Shown here: piece by piece, positions 19,836-20,342 of the stretch
Layout of the letters: every line of letters starts with the position of its first letter
Position numbering within the stretch: position 1 is the stretch's first letter
From: a virus
Length of the DNA stretch: 20,342 bases
Strand: one strand, 5' to 3'
Virus record (IMG/VR): IMGVR_UViG_3300006810_000546
Span: 1-20,342 of that record
Program-made: the position numbers and the translations under genes
The notes under the pieces: generated by a model
The model's database searches: none
What the model saw: the letters and a program-made list of their open reading frames with translations, nothing else
Told to the model about the DNA's origin: nothing

Positions 19836-20342
19836 TAATTTTTCTCCAAGATGATGTCAAATTCACCACCCATTGCTGTGGCCACTGAGCCCATCTTGCC
19901 TCTGAGTTCTATGTCTGTCTTTTCACCAAACACCAAAGGCACTGTGTAATTGATGTCAATCTTGTCACCTGCTGATGTCCATTGTCCCTTGACATTGAAT
20001 ATTTCTGAGTCTGTGTTCTGTTTGGCCAACAGTCTCAGCCTTGAATCCCTGTCTTTCTTTTCCACCGTTGCTGTCACTCTATACAGATATGCTCTGTAGT
20101 TTCTTGGCACTGTGTACACACACATCAGGGTCTGTCCAGCACCCGCGGACAGGTAAGCCACTGTGGTGTCTGTGGAATCTGCCTGTGTGTGTATGGCATT
20201 GATGGTGTCAACATTGACTGTGCCTGTGTTGGCGGTCAACTGTTCCATCCTGTATACCCTTCTGAATTGTTGTGTGCCCCTGGCTCCACCTATGGTGAGT
20301 GTTTCTTGGGTGATGTCCCAATTGGCGTCTAATCCTTGAACA
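19835..20342 (-). CDS. Beta-rich phage structural-type protein (5' end outside window)
   Basis: The frame is open to the right edge, giving at least 168 residues; the true start lies outside. The sequence upstream of an internal ATG at 20248 (G-L-D-A-N-W-D-I-T, then E-T-L-T-I-G-G-A) clearly continues the same fold, so the 137-residue form is not the full gene. I know similar proteins from many phages: an N-terminal L-D-A-N/D-W, a middle Q-T-L-M-x-x-Y-T-V-P, and a late P-L-x-F-x-E-K-T-D-I-E-L-R followed by a C-terminal F-D-I-I-L. They are often found near terminase or fibre genes and are uncharacterised. It contains the only CpG I found outside the window's usual context (20066-20067). Confidence 0.75.
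   Translation of the reverse strand, partial: VQGLDANWDITQETLTIGGARGTQQFRRVYRMEQLTANTGTVNVDTINAIHTQADSTDTTVAYLSAGAGQTLMCVYTVPRNYRAYLYRVTATVEKKDRDSRLRLLAKQNTDSEIFNVKGQWTSAGDKIDINYTVPLVFGEKTDIELRGKMGSVATAMGGEFDIILEKN

Noticed and set aside
1-20342. CRISPR array, insertion sequence, integrase or attachment site
   Set aside because: No spaced direct repeats, transposase-like protein, recombinase or tRNA-derived att core was seen.

Overview
The window is the virion-morphogenesis half of a tailed double-stranded DNA bacteriophage (Caudoviricetes). A separate major tail tube protein, two tail-assembly chaperone ORFs, a 679-residue tape measure and a J-like tail tip, with no sheath gene, indicate a long non-contractile (siphovirus-type) tail. 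Nearly all genes are on the minus strand, so transcription runs from high to low coordinates. The host cannot be read from the sequence. A speD-like gene, a LamG-type tail protein and several small families I associate with aquatic phages make a marine or freshwater host plausible, but that is inference.

Read in transcription order, the layout is: a partial beta-rich structural protein at the right edge; terminase large subunit; portal; a run of tightly overlapping accessory genes (coiled-coil protein, two small proteins, HNH/HTH homing-endonuclease-like protein, S-adenosylmethionine decarboxylase-like protein, a basic hypothetical and a 31-residue Lys/Arg peptide); scaffold and major capsid protein; head-tail connector and tail-terminator-like genes; tail tube; tail-completion protein; two tail-assembly chaperone ORFs; tape measure; distal-tail, DUF2163-like, GNAT acetyltransferase and J-like genes; a LamG tail fibre; a 27-residue membrane peptide; a small fibre-like protein; a 53-residue holin/XhlA-like protein; and a four-cysteine zinc-ribbon protein. 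The scaffold-capsid pair sits between a TATAAATA box and a strong intrinsic terminator, so it is probably a separately tuned, highly expressed unit.

The left end differs. One plus-strand gene (1912-2460, Rossmann-like, possibly glycosyltransferase-related) converges on the structural operon. A roughly 560-base control region (1350-1911) carries two divergent sigma70-like promoters with dyad operators, a second TATAAATA box and a double hairpin/terminator. It drives a two-gene minus-strand unit on the left and a long leader on the right. Genes are tightly packed: I count eight TAATG stop/start junctions and several ATGA-type overlaps, and I used these and Shine-Dalgarno sites to correct five starts.

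The most unusual property is compositional. Reading the whole window by eye, CpG occurs essentially only as ACGC/GCGT, CCGC/GCGG or TCGC/GCGA, with one exception seen. The palindromes AGCT, TGCA, CATG and CTAG also appear to be absent, while GATC, GTAC, GGCC and CGCG are present. The rule holds in genes and intergenic DNA, so it acts on DNA rather than codons, and it suggests very strong restriction-type selection or a context-dependent DNA modification or mutation process.
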